Counted from the stretch's first letter, positions 38,187 through 48,630 are shown. The stretch is 64,000 bases of DNA from Vagococcus zengguangii (GCF_005145005.1 NZ_CP039712.1:2017001-2081000), one strand, 5' to 3'. Numbers and translations are program-made. The notes: generated by a model from the sequence alone, not told the origin.

Positions 38187-38511
38187 GTTTGTCCGCTCCT
38201 TCCATTAACCGATCCACTTTTCCGACTAATTCTTGCCATTGATTTTTAAAACCAGACAAATACGCTTGCCCTTCTGCCGTAATCGTAAAATACTTACGGT
38301 CAGGTCCTTCCGGTGATTTTTTCATTTCGCCATCAATGAAGCCATTTTTTTCTAATTTCTGTAGTAACGGATAAATCGTACCACCGATAATCGTTTGAAA
38401 TCCCGCAGCCTTTAAGCGTTGCACTAATTCATAACCGTATATCTCCTCTTCAGCAATAATCGCTAATACACAACCATCGAGTACGCCTTTTAATAATTGT
38501 GTTTCTTTCAT
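38179..38511 (-). CDS. PadR-family transcription repressor
   Basis: Winged-helix regulator of 110 residues. The family signature is seen in YGYELVQRLKAAGF, GTIYPLLQKLEKNGF and the wing GPDRKYFTITAEGQAYL. C-terminal helix EELVGKVDRLM-like for dimerisation (LVGKVDRLMEG). ATG follows GGAGAGGCCA. It heads an operon with the HAAS membrane protein. Upstream palindromic arms overlap its promoter, so it is probably autoregulated. Confidence 0.92.
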   Translation of the reverse strand: MKETQLLKGVLDGCVLAIIAEEEIYGYELVQRLKAAGFQTIIGGTIYPLLQKLEKNGFIDGEMKKSPEGPDRKYFTITAEGQAYLSGFKNQWQELVGKVDRLMEGADKHV

Positions 38512-38540
38512 TGGCCTCTCCTACTCCCTAGCTATTATGT

Positions 38541-38591
38541 TTTACATACTAGTTACAACTATAGAATAGCACACCCTCACTAGTATGTAAA
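38541..38591 (-). promoter_or_regulatory. PadR promoter and 13-bp inverted-repeat operator
   Basis: TTTACATACTAGT (38541-38553) and its perfect complement ACTAGTATGTAAA (38579-38591). On the minus strand the right arm provides the -35 TTTACA, with TATTCT 17 bases later; the left arm covers the start of transcription. ACTAGT-centred arms are typical of PadR operators. Confidence 0.7.
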
Positions 38592-38613
38592 GCAAACTAG
38601 TAGGAAACAAAAA

Positions 38614-38638
38614 AACGCTACTCAATTTGAGTAACGTT
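38614..38638 (-). terminator. Terminator after the 125-residue membrane protein gene
   Basis: AACG.TACTCAA pairs with TTGAGTA.CGTT with one internal mismatch; seven T follow on the minus strand. Confidence 0.65.
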
Positions 38639-38649
38639 ACTTGTTCTTA

Positions 38650-39027
38650 TTAAGCCTCTTGTTTTTTTGATTTCATCGTCCAAACAGTTAAGCTGACAAC
38701 GCCCATCACCATCATCGCAATGCTACGTGGCATAATTTTTGGATCCATCGCGAACATGACATTCGTACGGAACCAGCTTTGGAATGGTAGCCCTATCCCT
38801 AGTAATACCGCAAAGAATAAAATCTTTGTCATTAAAGATTTACCCTTCATTTTTTTAATATTATGGTTAACAAATAAGCGTAATAAACCTAATCCTAAAC
38901 CAACCGTAAAGAAAATTGGTAAAAATAGACGAGCAGCTGAACCAGCGTATAATGCTTGGATTAATAAGGTAAGGCTACCTGTAAGTGCGACACCTAAAAC
39001 AATATTTTTAATCATTTCTTTATTCAT
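38650..39027 (-). CDS. Small membrane protein of unknown function
   Basis: 125 residues, four hydrophobic helices with short basic loops (HNIKKMKGKSLM) and a basic end MKSKKQEA. I do not recognise a family with confidence; the four-helix, two-half arrangement (GSLTLLIQALYAGSAARLF and LPFQSWFRTNVMFAM) faintly resembles DUF2798-type proteins found 1.5 kb away. ATG follows AAAGGAGTCATGAG and a strong promoter, so the gene is very likely real. Its own promoter and terminator make it a single-gene unit. Confidence 0.7.
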   Translation of the reverse strand: MNKEMIKNIVLGVALTGSLTLLIQALYAGSAARLFLPIFFTVGLGLGLLRLFVNHNIKKMKGKSLMTKILFFAVLLGIGLPFQSWFRTNVMFAMDPKIMPRSIAMMVMGVVSLTVWTMKSKKQEA

Positions 39028-39079
39028 CTCATGACTCCTTTAAGTTTCAATTCAATTCATTTCATCTTCAACGAAGATT

Positions 39080-39109
39080 ATCGTATCATAGGGAATATTT
39101 TTTTGTCAA
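39080..39109 (-). promoter_or_regulatory. Promoter of the 125-residue membrane protein gene
   Basis: TTGACA (39104-39109), 18-base spacer, TACGAT (39080-39085), about 45 bases ahead of the start codon. Confidence 0.65.
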
Positions 39110-39144
39110 CGAAATTGACATATTTCGACATTTATTTAACAAAA

Positions 39145-39174
39145 AAGCCTAGTGATTTTTCAATCACTAGACTT
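39145..39174 (-). terminator. Terminator of the purine permease gene
   Basis: AAGcCTAGTGATT pairs with AATCACTAGaCTT; followed by TTTTTTG on the minus strand. Confidence 0.75.
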
Positions 39175-39191
39175 CATATCATCTTTATGTA

Positions 39192-40508
39192 TTACTTATG
39201 TGCATTTAATATCCACATAAACCCAACAAATACAAAGAATAAAGCGTACATAATTGGTGAGACTTCTTTACCACGTTTGGCTGCGATCATTGTAATTGGA
39301 TAGAAAATAAAGCCTAACGCAATCCCATCAGAAATGCTGTAAGTTAACGGCATACCGATTAAAATTAAAAAGGCTGGTATCGCAATTTCAAGTGCGCCCC
39401 AATCAATATCGCGTAATTCTTGCGCCATTAACACTCCAACAATAATTAAAGCTGGTGCCGTTACTTGTGACGTTACCACTGATAAAAGTGGTGAGAAGAA
39501 TAACCCAAAAATAAAGAAAATACCAGTTGAAATAGCTGTTAAACCTGAACGTCCACCAACTGCAATTCCTGAAGAAGACTCAACATACGCCCCTACTGGA
39601 GATGTTCCTAATAATGAACCTGCCATCATCGCTGCTGAATCAGCTGCTAACGCTTTACCCACACGTGGCATTTTGTTGTCTTTCATAAAACCAGCTTGGT
39701 TCGCTAAACCAACTAACGTACCAGCCGTATCAAAGAACGTCACTAATAAAAACGTTAAAACAACTACAACTAATTGAATCGAATTAATATCTTTCACATG
39801 ACTCAACGCTACCATGAAGGTTGGTTTCAAACTTGGTGCAGCTGAAACGATTTTTTCCGGAGCCGCAATTAAACCCGTTCCTAATCCTAATAACGTTGTC
39901 GCTGCCATCCCGATAAAAATCGCACCGGGCACTTTGCGAATCATTAAAATAGCTGTCGCTACCAAGCCAAAGATTGTTAACCAAGTCGCCCCGTTAGTCA
40001 ACGGTCCTAAACCAACTAAAGTTGATTCATTCGCGACAATAATACCCCCTTCATTCAATCCTAAGAAGGCAATAAATAACCCGATACCGCCACCGATTGC
40101 ATGTTTCAAATCAGATGGAATCGCGTCAATAATCATTTCACGCAATTTAAAAACGGTAATTAGAATAAAAATTAATGAAGCGACAAAAACGCCTGCTAAC
40201 GCTGTTTCCCAAGGTACTCCCATCCCAATACAAACTGTATAAGAGAAGAAGGCATTAATTCCTAGCGCTGGAGCAGTCGCAATTGGATAACGAGCTAATA
40301 ACCCCATTAAAATACAGCCAAAAGCACTCGCCAATGCCGTCGCGGTGAAAACAGCCCCTTCATCCATTCCTGAAGCTCCTAAAACAGATGGATTCACGAA
40401 TAGAATATACGCCATCGAAATAAACGTTGTAAAACCAGCTAAAATTTCACGACGGACTGTCGTATTTAGCTTCTCAATCTCGAAATAAGAAAGAATTTTG
40501 TCTTTCAT
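39192..40508 (-). CDS. Purine permease, AzgA/PbuG group (NCS2 superfamily)
   Basis: Hypoxanthine/guanine/adenine:proton symporter, 438 residues, 12-14 helices. Family features: EILAGFTTFISMAYILFVNP at the N-terminus, ATALASAFGCILMGL, PALGINAFFSYTV with the QGF/ALGxNAFF substrate-site helix, and TSPVGAYVESSSGIAVGGRSG (in two parts) near helix 10. ATG follows TAGGAGGAAATAGT. Which purine is moved cannot be told from sequence. No purine riboswitch is recognisable in the about 230 bases upstream. Confidence 0.92.
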   Translation of the reverse strand: MKDKILSYFEIEKLNTTVRREILAGFTTFISMAYILFVNPSVLGASGMDEGAVFTATALASAFGCILMGLLARYPIATAPALGINAFFSYTVCIGMGVPWETALAGVFVASLIFILITVFKLREMIIDAIPSDLKHAIGGGIGLFIAFLGLNEGGIIVANESTLVGLGPLTNGATWLTIFGLVATAILMIRKVPGAIFIGMAATTLLGLGTGLIAAPEKIVSAAPSLKPTFMVALSHVKDINSIQLVVVVLTFLLVTFFDTAGTLVGLANQAGFMKDNKMPRVGKALAADSAAMMAGSLLGTSPVGAYVESSSGIAVGGRSGLTAISTGIFFIFGLFFSPLLSVVTSQVTAPALIIVGVLMAQELRDIDWGALEIAIPAFLILIGMPLTYSISDGIALGFIFYPITMIAAKRGKEVSPIMYALFFVFVGFMWILNAHK

Positions 40509-40738
40509 ACTATTTCCTCCTAAAACCGAACATTAAAATCAAATATTCTTATTTTTTTATTTTTTTAACACAACGCTATTTATCTTATACTAAAAAAGTT
40601 AGGAAGTAAACTAAAAAGCTAAAAGTAACCCTTTACATTTGATAATGATTAAAATCACCTAACTTCTTATCCAAAAAGCATTTATTATACAAAAAAAGCC
40701 ACTATTACTCTTTAAATGAATAATAGCGACCTATAAGC

Positions 40739-41294
40739 TTAAATGTCAAACTTTTTAACATTCTTTGAAAAATTGCGCTTAATAATATCTAATAATTCCT
40801 CTTGTTCAGCCTGTGTTAAGACACGTTTGGGAAGCGTGCTAATTTGATGTTCCGTAAATTCAAATAAGAAAAATTTCTTAGTCTCGTAAACATTGCCCAC
40901 TGATTGCCAACTAATTCGCGAAAATTCATGTCGCGCATTATTCACAATAAATCCTTGATCATCAATCGTCACTGTCACCTTTTCAAACGCCACTTGATTA
41001 TTAGGCTTTTTAACCCAACGCTTAGCCGTTAACACACCTGAATAGTAGCCGGCTAACATGATTAAAACACCGATTAATATTTCTCCTACAAAAAAACAAA
41101 CTATACAAAACATTAGACATAGATGTCAAAAATTCCCAAACACTGATGATATTATAAAAACCATGCAGAACTACTAAAAAACCAACTAGAAAATAAAACC
41201 AGACTAACCCTTTACTAATTTTATTGATTTTCCGAGCGTAAAGAGCATTCATACGAATAAATTCATCTTTTGTTTCAATCGTTATTTTCTTATC
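40739..41294 (-). pseudogene. YcxB-like membrane protein, frameshifted and missing its start
   Basis: Two frames together make one YcxB-like protein: KITIETKDEFIRMNALYARK, two helices (GLVWFYFLVGFLVVLHGF; then VGEILIGVLIMLAGYY) and the C-terminal domain VTVTIDDQGFIVNNARHEFS, ISWQSVGNVYETKKFFLF. The shift occurs at a run of seven T (41090-41096), where one base more or less would restore the frame. No start codon is found before KITIE because the upstream sequence is the outermost CRISPR repeat. Either inactive, or a sequencing error plus a downstream ATG at 41252. Confidence 0.6.
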
Positions 41295-42518
41295 CGATTG
41301 GAAACATTCAAAACAACACAGCTCTAAAACCAATATCCAATCTTAATCTTTTTGACAATCGTTTTGGAAACATTCAAAACAACACAGCTCTAAAACTAGC
41401 TTGCAATACACCATCATATTCTTTCAGTTTTGGAAACATTCAAAACAACACAGCTCTAAAACTATATGCCTATCATGAAGAGCACCCACGCCGTTTTGGA
41501 AACATTCAAAACAACACAGCTCTAAAACACGTTCTTCTTCGCTAGGCTCTGGTCCTTGGTTTTGGAAACATTCAAAACAACACAGCTCTAAAACAACAAC
41601 GAGCGAACAGCGAGGCGTAGTTCAGTTTTGGAAACATTCAAAACAACACAGCTCTAAAACTCGAATTGGGAGCTGGGTGGATGAAAGGAAGTTTTGGAAA
41701 CATTCAAAACAACACAGCTCTAAAACGCTCGTAAGCTTCAGCGAATTCTAGTAACGGTTTTGGAAACATTCAAAACAACACAGCTCTAAAACAGAATTGC
41801 TTTAGTAACTTCATCTATTTGAGTTTTGGAAACATTCAAAACAACACAGCTCTAAAACTTTCAGATAAAAGCATATCAGAATCTTTAGGTTTTGGAAACA
41901 TTCAAAACAACACAGCTCTAAAACACTTATCAGAATTGGTGGAGTTAGCAGAGTGTTTTGGAAACATTCAAAACAACACAGCTCTAAAACTTGGGCAAGC
42001 TAAACTTTCGATAATTTGTAGTTTTGGAAACATTCAAAACAACACAGCTCTAAAACAGGTTAAACAGTAAGCTTTTTGGAGCTGAAGTTTTGGAAACATT
42101 CAAAACAACACAGCTCTAAAACGTGATTACGTGACATTTATCCATGAAGAATGTTTTGGAAACATTCAAAACAACACAGCTCTAAAACAACCAATCAATT
42201 TATCAATCGAAACTGCCAGTTTTGGAAACATTCAAAACAACACAGCTCTAAAACAAGGTATCAGTCGTGTAATGACTTCTGAAAGTTTTGGAAACATTCA
42301 AAACAACACAGCTCTAAAACTTCCGAAAGCTACGTTTGCATCTGTTGAGTGTTTTGGAAACATTCAAAACAACACAGCTCTAAAACTCGAAGATTAAATA
42401 TAAGGTAAAGGCTAAAGTTTTGGAAACATTCAAAACAACACAGCTCTAAAACATTGGAATTACTTTTTCGTTGACCCAGCGTGTTTTGGAAACATTCAAA
42501 ACAACACAGCTCTAAAAC
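41295..42518 (-). CRISPR. Type II-A CRISPR array, 19 repeats and 18 spacers
   Basis: 36-base repeats every 66 bases with 30-base spacers throughout. In transcript orientation (minus) the repeat begins GTTTTAGAGCTGTGTTG and ends TTGAATGTTTCCAAAAC. All repeats read the same except the outermost one at 41295-41330, whose first three bases in plus orientation differ; it is the leader-distal, oldest end. Spacers are all different from one another. The leader lies at 42519-42603 next to csn2, so the newest spacer is 42453-42482. Confidence 0.99.
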
Positions 42519-42603
42519 CTCGCAGAAAAATCTTTCTACGGAATTTCGTAATCGCACTGCTCATCCTAGCAAGATTTTAGTCTTGAACATTTCCATCTCT
42601 TTA
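42519..42603 (-). promoter_or_regulatory. CRISPR leader with CTGCGAG anchor
   Basis: The 85 bases between csn2 and the first repeat. On the minus strand the leader ends CTGCGAG (42519-42525) directly against the repeat. This fits the CTRCGAG leader-anchor class described for II-A systems of enterococci and relatives, recognised by Cas1-Cas2 during spacer insertion. Confidence 0.75.
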
Positions 42604-43257
42604 CTAATTCGTTAAATAAAAATCATTATCTAAAACAATTTGTTCTACACCTTCTATTCTACGTGGTTCAATCATTAAGACTGGACTATTTTGCAAAGAA
42701 ATGTAAGATATTAATTCCTGTAATTCTTCTTGACTATAGTAGGAACAACTATTAATTAAAACTAACAGTTTTTTCTTTTTCAACTTCTTATACAAATCTA
42801 TTATTTCTAGTGTAGTTTCAAAAATTGAGGATTGCATCGAATTGACTTTCAATTTAAAAAACTTGTAAACATCTTGTATTTCTGGTTCCTCCATAATCAA
42901 ATCTAAATCATATTCTATTGAATCATTTATTAGGCAATCGTGTATATGATTCAAATAATATTCTATATTGGATTTTTTCTCAGGATCATCATTCAAATGT
43001 TCGGCTAACTCTTGATAAATCAACTTTAATATACTTGAACTATTCATATCAAAAGATAAGATATCCGTTATGACCATCAATTCTGAAACTAATAATGATC
43101 GCTGTGTTTTTTCGAAAATTTTCAACTGATTACTTGTTTCACCATACTGATAAAAATCTTTTATCAAATTAGAAAACACCTTAGTATCTTCTACAACAAA
43201 TATGGTAGGTCTTTCAATTTCAATTGCCGTTTCTAATAAAGGAAAATTAATCTTCAT
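42604..43257 (-). CDS. csn2: Csn2, type II-A adaptation protein
   Basis: 217-residue Csn2, which forms a tetrameric ring on DNA ends and works with Cas1-Cas2 and Cas9 in spacer acquisition. It starts [20 protein letters not shown] and ends DNDFYLTN; the short Csn2a form (about 220 residues) is indicated by length. ATG 43255-43257 overlaps the cas2 end and has GGAGAAT nine bases ahead. Presence of csn2 assigns the locus to subtype II-A. Confidence 0.95.
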   Translation of the reverse strand: MKINFPLLETAIEIERPTIFVVEDTKVFSNLIKDFYQYGETSNQLKIFEKTQRSLLVSELMVITDILSFDMNSSSILKLIYQELAEHLNDDPEKKSNIEYYLNHIHDCLINDSIEYDLDLIMEEPEIQDVYKFFKLKVNSMQSSIFETTLEIIDLYKKLKKKKLLVLINSCSYYSQEELQELISYISLQNSPVLMIEPRRIEGVEQIVLDNDFYLTN

Positions 43258-43588
43258 CTTCAAATTCTCCTAAGATAATCAATCGACTATCCGTATTTCT
43301 TATTGACGTGTCTCGTTCTCCATTCAAGTACACCATTCTAGAAAATTGTTTTTCTGTAACCGTCAACAAAGTAATCATGCCACTTTTAGGGTTATTTTGT
43401 TTCAATCTTGTAATCATCGCTTGATTTGCACTACCATTTAACAATATTTTACTATAAACAGAGTATTGATGCATTATAAAACCTTCATTTATTAAAAATT
43501 TACGAAACTTTCGATATGCTTTTCGTTCATCTGAAGTGTCTACTGGCATATCAAACATTAGTATCATTCTCATATATCGATAACTCAT
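43247..43588 (-). CDS. cas2: Cas2
   Basis: 113-residue small subunit of the adaptation complex. Ferredoxin-like fold starting [14 protein letters not shown] with the conserved Asp at residue 13, followed by [20 protein letters not shown]. Overlaps cas1 by four bases (ATGA) and csn2 by 11, indicating one transcript. Normal length for II-A Cas2. Confidence 0.97.
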   Translation of the reverse strand: MSYRYMRMILMFDMPVDTSDERKAYRKFRKFLINEGFIMHQYSVYSKILLNGSANQAMITRLKQNNPKSGMITLLTVTEKQFSRMVYLNGERDTSIRNTDSRLIILGEFEDED

Positions 43589-44451
43589 CTTTCAAATTTG
43601 GGTACTCCTTCACTTTCGGAATTTAGTACTTTAACAGTTTTCTTGACGTAATCTTTCACTATATTTGATAGATACATTTCTTTTTCACGATAAATATAAG
43701 TATTCTGAAACAGTTGAAACAAGGCACGTTTAATAGTTGGAAACTTAGACTGTCGGTGTTCATAGACAATCTCATCAACTAGCGGGCGAAAAGGCTCCAT
43801 TAAATCGCTAGCTAAATTAAAATCATTGAACTGATTAGCATGTTTCAAACCAAATTGTGTCATACATCCAGCAACTACTATTTCTCGAGCAAATAAACTC
43901 ATCAACAGTGTGTAGCCATAATCTAGTCCCGCATTAATGTCATTATTTTGTGCCCTAGAAAACTTTGTTCCAAATAATGTATTAAAATAGGTTCTCGCTG
44001 CGTGTCCCTCTCGATTAGTTGGATCATAAACTTCTAATGTTTCGTACAACATCATAATGGCTTCAGCCTTTTCTTGGAATTCTACTTTCCTTAAAAATCG
44101 TGATTGATTAATGATTTTTTGAGAAATAATCTCCGTCCAAACTAACGCTTTAAGATTTTCATCCCATTCAATTTGCTTGCCTAATTGCAAGCTACTATCA
44201 TGTCGTGCATAATACGGCATGATAGTGGCTTTGGGTAATCGTTTATCGTCACAAAATATTACTAGAACGTTCTCATCAACAAGTCGTTTCATTAACATTG
44301 TCGTGATTAAAATATCTGTTGTTTCTAGTAACAAAATATCTATTTCTGATAGATGAATCATTTCTTGTAGCGTGGCTGATTTAAAAATCAAATGGTTATT
44401 CTTATAAGATAGCTTTGAGTGAGTATTAACTACTACCGTACGCCATCCCAT
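43585..44451 (-). CDS. cas1: Cas1 integrase
   Basis: 288-residue integrase that inserts new spacers. Metal-binding residues are in place: Glu148 in [11 protein letters not shown], His204 in GLKHANQFN and Glu219 in [12 protein letters not shown]-terminal beta domain begins [20 protein letters not shown]. It starts two bases after the cas9 stop, so cas9-cas1-cas2-csn2 form a tight operon. Length is as expected for II-A. Confidence 0.97.
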   Translation of the reverse strand: MGWRTVVVNTHSKLSYKNNHLIFKSATLQEMIHLSEIDILLLETTDILITTMLMKRLVDENVLVIFCDDKRLPKATIMPYYARHDSSLQLGKQIEWDENLKALVWTEIISQKIINQSRFLRKVEFQEKAEAIMMLYETLEVYDPTNREGHAARTYFNTLFGTKFSRAQNNDINAGLDYGYTLLMSLFAREIVVAGCMTQFGLKHANQFNDFNLASDLMEPFRPLVDEIVYEHRQSKFPTIKRALFQLFQNTYIYREKEMYLSNIVKDYVKKTVKVLNSESEGVPKFER

Positions 44452-44453
44452 AA

Positions 44454-47400
44454 CTATTCACCTAATTTATAACGTGTTTCATACAATCCTGTGATTGATT
44501 GGAAAATCATAACCGAATTAATAACATTATTTAACTGTCTTCTGTATCTTTTTTGTGGTATTTTCACACCTAAAAATTCGATATTTGCAGATGTCCCCAT
44601 CCTAGTTATAGTTAGTAAATTTATGACATCTTTGGATAATTGTTCTAAACTATTTTTTTGATTTTTGTATGCTTCTCTTAGCAAAACACCTACTGATTTA
44701 TCCCCGGGCTTAACATATGTTTCATAAAATTCAATTACTCTTTCTATCAGTTCATGTACTATATCTAGTGATTCTATGAATACCTCTCTTTCTTCTTTAC
44801 TCAAATTTTCATATCGCTTAGCTAGATATAAAAATTTAAGTATTGAATTAGATACTATAAATTGATTTCCTTTTTGTAATTCATCTGCTCCGGTAATTAA
44901 ACGTCTAACCCCATTAGATTCTTCAAACAAAGTATTAATCGGCAATATCTTTATTAACTTAGGATTTACATAGCCTTTATTTTCTAAAAACTTTGTACTA
45001 TTCAGTTCAAATAACCCCTTATCCATTCGATTAATACTTATAACTTCTGTTTTTCTCTTTATATTTTTCCCATGTGTAATAACTGCAAAGTACAACGATT
45101 GAGATTTTTTATATCCGCCATATTTCTTAGTATTTAATCCTCGTTTAACAGGGATTAACTTATCTGATTCATCTTTTTTATAAATTGTACTATCATAAAA
45201 TTCTCCTGAGCCTATTTCCACTTTTTTCACAATATTCATTTGTCGAGAATTCATCACTTTTTTTACACGAGTAATATCTTCTTGATTCCATTTATCGCCA
45301 TACTGATAATCTTCTTTGTTTACTTCACCAAAGAATTTCATTAAATTACTGTAACGTATTTTCTCTTGTGTCGCTTTATTATCACCTTTAAGTTTAACTT
45401 TACGGTATTGGCCATATACTAGATCACTGGTCAAATTAGGGTACACTTTTAAAAGCGTATTCGCTACAACGCACGCTAAATAGGCATCGTGAGCGTGGTG
45501 ATAATCATTGACTTCACGTACTTTATAAAACTCATACGTCTTTCTGAACTGACTGGTTAACGCAGATTTAATTGTGACCACCTCAACATCTGACTGCTCG
45601 GCATGGTTATATCGATGGTGTAATAATTGCGCCACATTTTTTGTAATTTGACGAGTTTCAACTAGCTGACGATTAATAAAGCGAGCTTTGTCACCTTCGT
45701 TTAGACCGCCACGTTCAGCTTTGGTTAAGTTATCAAATTTTCGTTCCCCAAGTAACCCAACTTTTAAAAGACGTTGCCAATTCGCTTTTTGACTAGTAAC
45801 AACTTCTCTACTAGGTACATCATCTGATTTCCCACGGTTTCCTTTTTGTGTTACTAATACACGATTCTCAATCGAATTATCCGTCACATAACTTTGAGGA
45901 ATAATATGATCAATATCGTATTCATTTAGGCGACCAATATCTAAAGATTCACCAGTATACATGTCCTTACCATTTTGAAGATAGTACAAGAACAATTTAT
46001 CCTTATTTAAAGCTTCATTACTAACAGGATACTCACTTAGTAATTGACTTCCCAATTCTTTTAATCCTGTTTCAATTTTTTTCTTACGACGCGCAGATTT
46101 CTTTTTCCCTTCACTTGTGATTTGATTCTCACGGGCCATTTCAATAATGATTCTCTGTGGTGGATATCCCATAATACTAATTAATTCATCTACCACTTTA
46201 ATACTTTGCGTAATCCCTCTTTTAATCGCTGGGCTTCCTGCTAAATCTTGTACTAAATCCTCAATGACCTTATCATCTGCAATTTCTTGACAACTTTCAA
46301 TTTCTTCTTTAAATGATAATCTACTATCATTGATTAGTTGCATCAAATTGCGATTAGGATGACGCGGAGAACCATCATCTTCCATTAAAAAATCCATTAT
46401 AGTTTTATGTGTATTTCTATCACGAATGCCTGTAAGCAATTTTTGAGAAAATCTCGCCCAGCCCGTATAGTGACGGCGAGCTAATTTCTTCATCGTTTCT
46501 TTTGAAAAAGGTAAGTTTAACTTGTCTAACTGTTCTTTAGCCATTTCACGATTTTTAAATAATGTTAAAACTTTAATGATATCTTCTAAAACTTCTTCGT
46601 TCTCTTCATCATCTAAAAAAGTAGCAGTTATTCCCGTCTTTATCAAATCATGATACGTGCCGAAACTAGCATTGAATTGTTTATCTATACCACTCTTAAT
46701 TTGAGCCGTTTCAACTTGCAGTTCTTGTTGTAAATAGGCTTCTAACTTATTTTTAGTAACTCGACGTTCCTTTTTAAATAACTCTTCAAATATTCTCTCT
46801 TTATCTTCCCCAGAAAAATTCAATTCGCGCCCGCGATCATCAATATACGTTACTTTCGTTAATTCATTTAGCACCATATATTTCTCATAGATTAAACTAT
46901 GCTTAGGCAGCACTTTTTCTTTTGGTAAATACGTATCAAAATTAGTCATTTTTTCGATAAAGTTAACGGCTGACTCGCTTTTATTTACCTTATCGTAAAA
47001 ATTATATGGAGTAATACTGCCTGATTCTTTTCTTACTAACCATGAGAAATCACTACCACCATTAGCTAATGGCCCTACAAAGTATGGGATTCTAAATGTT
47101 AACAGTGTTTCTAATTTTTCTTGATTGTCCAATAAAAACGCATAATATTGTCCTTGATTGGCAATAATTGCTCTCAATTCTGATAAATGAATTTGATGTG
47201 GAATAATCCCGTTGTGAAACGAACGTTGTTTAAGTAAAAATACTTCTCGCTCAATCTTATCTAGAAATTCTTCAGAACCTTCAATTTTCGCGATTTTCCC
47301 TTTAATATATTTGTAAAATGCCTCTTGATTTACTTTTGATGAATTATTAATATAACCTGCATAGCCTGCTTGTGTCTCATCTGAAAAAATCGCATAATAT

Positions 47401-48455
47401 TCTTTCTCAAGCTTTTGTTTACAAAACTGTTTAAATCTCGCTAAGTCTTCTTGATGATTTTCATATTTTTCAATCATACTACTAGATAGTTTGGCACCTG
47501 TTTTTGTGTCTGATGTACTAATTATTCTGCTTAGTTCAATCGCTTTGTAAACATTCCTTGCCTTATCAAATAGCTCGGCGTATTCATCTCCAACAAGACT
47601 TAAAAGTTCTTCTAAATCTTCATCGAAGTCTTCTTTAGAAAACTGTAACTTATAACTTTCTTCTAAATCCTCAAAAATATTTTTTGCATCACCTTGTAAG
47701 CCTACTATTAATTTTAAAAATTGCATTAATTTTCCATTTCTTTTTTCAGATGGGTATAAGGTAAGCGACTGCTCTGTTTTTTTAGTTTTCGATAATGTTG
47801 AAGTTAAAATATCCTCAATATGATTAGAAAACTTCAAGTAGTTAACATACGTTTTATCCGCTTGTTGTTGGAACAAATCATTGTACTCTTCTAAGAACAA
47901 CTTAAATGTTTCTAATACCGAGCTATTTTCAGCTTCTAAATCACCTTCTATAAGAAAATGACCACGATATTTAAGAATATGGGCAATTGCTAAATAAACT
48001 AGTCGTAAATCATACTTTGTATTATCATCAGCCAACGCTTTTCTTAAATGATAAATAGTAGGGAATTTCTTATGGTAATCGACTTCCTCCTCAAGAGTAG
48101 CAAATATGGGATACTTACTATATTCTTTTTCCTCTATCACTTTAAAACTTTCATCTAATCGATAAAAGAAATTTTGGTCAATACCTTGCATCTCTTCTTG
48201 AAAAATAGCTTGTAAATAACGTAAACGATTATTCCTTCTAGTGTAACGTCTTCTAGTCGTTCTTTTTAAACGCGTATCTTGTGCAGTCTTTCCTTCCTCG
48301 AATAACCTAACACCCCAAAAATTCTTCTTAACAGATGAATGATGTGTGTTCCCTTGTACGTTCATTCTTCTTTTGATTACTCGATGATTATCATCTACAA
48401 CCGCCCACCCTACTGAATTCGTACCGATATCTAAACCAATTGAATATTTTTTCAT
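44454..48455 (-). CDS. cas9: Cas9, type II-A RNA-guided endonuclease
   Basis: Effector of the locus, 1333 residues, near the size of Listeria and streptococcal II-A Cas9. RuvC-I Asp9 in [15 protein letters not shown]; arginine-rich bridge helix [20 protein letters not shown]; RuvC-II Glu772 in [13 protein letters not shown] His850 in [11 protein letters not shown]; Ruv[13 protein letters not shown] with Asp990. The PAM-interacting end holds [11 protein letters not shown]-like residues and the protein ends YETRYKLGE, close to Sp/Lm Cas9. All catalytic residues are intact. AAGGAGGAAGT precedes the ATG. The probable promoter is about 150 bases upstream, beyond the tracrRNA gene. Confidence 0.99.
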   Translation of the reverse strand: MKKYSIGLDIGTNSVGWAVVDDNHRVIKRRMNVQGNTHHSSVKKNFWGVRLFEEGKTAQDTRLKRTTRRRYTRRNNRLRYLQAIFQEEMQGIDQNFFYRLDESFKVIEEKEYSKYPIFATLEEEVDYHKKFPTIYHLRKALADDNTKYDLRLVYLAIAHILKYRGHFLIEGDLEAENSSVLETFKLFLEEYNDLFQQQADKTYVNYLKFSNHIEDILTSTLSKTKKTEQSLTLYPSEKRNGKLMQFLKLIVGLQGDAKNIFEDLEESYKLQFSKEDFDEDLEELLSLVGDEYAELFDKARNVYKAIELSRIISTSDTKTGAKLSSSMIEKYENHQEDLARFKQFCKQKLEKEYYAIFSDETQAGYAGYINNSSKVNQEAFYKYIKGKIAKIEGSEEFLDKIEREVFLLKQRSFHNGIIPHQIHLSELRAIIANQGQYYAFLLDNQEKLETLLTFRIPYFVGPLANGGSDFSWLVRKESGSITPYNFYDKVNKSESAVNFIEKMTNFDTYLPKEKVLPKHSLIYEKYMVLNELTKVTYIDDRGRELNFSGEDKERIFEELFKKERRVTKNKLEAYLQQELQVETAQIKSGIDKQFNASFGTYHDLIKTGITATFLDDEENEEVLEDIIKVLTLFKNREMAKEQLDKLNLPFSKETMKKLARRHYTGWARFSQKLLTGIRDRNTHKTIMDFLMEDDGSPRHPNRNLMQLINDSRLSFKEEIESCQEIADDKVIEDLVQDLAGSPAIKRGITQSIKVVDELISIMGYPPQRIIIEMARENQITSEGKKKSARRKKKIETGLKELGSQLLSEYPVSNEALNKDKLFLYYLQNGKDMYTGESLDIGRLNEYDIDHIIPQSYVTDNSIENRVLVTQKGNRGKSDDVPSREVVTSQKANWQRLLKVGLLGERKFDNLTKAERGGLNEGDKARFINRQLVETRQITKNVAQLLHHRYNHAEQSDVEVVTIKSALTSQFRKTYEFYKVREVNDYHHAHDAYLACVVANTLLKVYPNLTSDLVYGQYRKVKLKGDNKATQEKIRYSNLMKFFGEVNKEDYQYGDKWNQEDITRVKKVMNSRQMNIVKKVEIGSGEFYDSTIYKKDESDKLIPVKRGLNTKKYGGYKKSQSLYFAVITHGKNIKRKTEVISINRMDKGLFELNSTKFLENKGYVNPKLIKILPINTLFEESNGVRRLITGADELQKGNQFIVSNSILKFLYLAKRYENLSKEEREVFIESLDIVHELIERVIEFYETYVKPGDKSVGVLLREAYKNQKNSLEQLSKDVINLLTITRMGTSANIEFLGVKIPQKRYRRQLNNVINSVMIFQSITGLYETRYKLGE

Positions 48456-48472
48456 ACTTCCTCCTTTTTACG

Positions 48473-48501
48473 TTGATTATTTGAACCGAAGATGCTATAC
48501 T
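48473..48501 (+). promoter_or_regulatory. tracrRNA promoter
   Basis: TTGATT (48473-48478), 17-base spacer, TATACT (48496-48501), pointing away from cas9. Transcription should start near 48508 at the anti-repeat. Confidence 0.8.
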
Positions 48502-48507
48502 ATCTTT

Positions 48508-48591
48508 GGAAACATTCAAAACAACATAGCGAGTTAAAATAAGGCTTTGTCCGTTCCCAACTTTTGTGACGCTGTTCTCGGCGTTTTTTTA
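48508..48591 (+). ncRNA. tracrRNA
   Basis: Starts GGAAACATTCAAAACAACAT, identical to the repeat's plus-strand sequence over the lower part, then AGCGAGTTAAAATAAGG, the bulged anti-repeat and nexus entry (compare AGCAAGTTAAAATAAGG of S. pyogenes). TTTGTCCGTTCCCAAC forms the nexus, and GACGCTGTTCTCGGCGT plus seven T is the terminator hairpin. About 84 nt, matching the processed II-A form. It lies antisense between cas9 and its likely promoter. Confidence 0.93.
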
Positions 48592-48630
48592 TTACACAAA
48601 AAGAATACCATATAAAACGCTTACACAAAA
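48590..48630 (-). promoter_or_regulatory. Probable cas9 operon promoter with cre-like site
   Basis: On the minus strand TGTAAGCGTTTTAT (48612-48625) matches 12 of 14 cre consensus positions and shares its 12-base core with the bgl promoter. It is followed by TATTCT (48602-48607) as -10, with a TTGTG-type -35. If used, the cas9 mRNA would begin with the full antisense of tracrRNA. No better promoter is seen between tracrRNA and cas9. Confidence 0.5.

Noticed and set aside
40509-40738. Purine riboswitch before the AzgA/PbuG permease
   Set aside because: The conserved TATA...and loop-loop motifs of the purine aptamer are not present.
41270-42397. Plus-strand open frames made of a repeated FGNIQNNTALK peptide
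   Set aside because: They are translations of CRISPR repeats; the 66-base period keeps the frame open. The minus-strand ones (VLELCCFECFQ) are the same artefact.
41331-42482. Self-targeting spacers against this window
   Set aside because: No spacer was seen to match elsewhere in the window by eye; a full-genome search was not possible.
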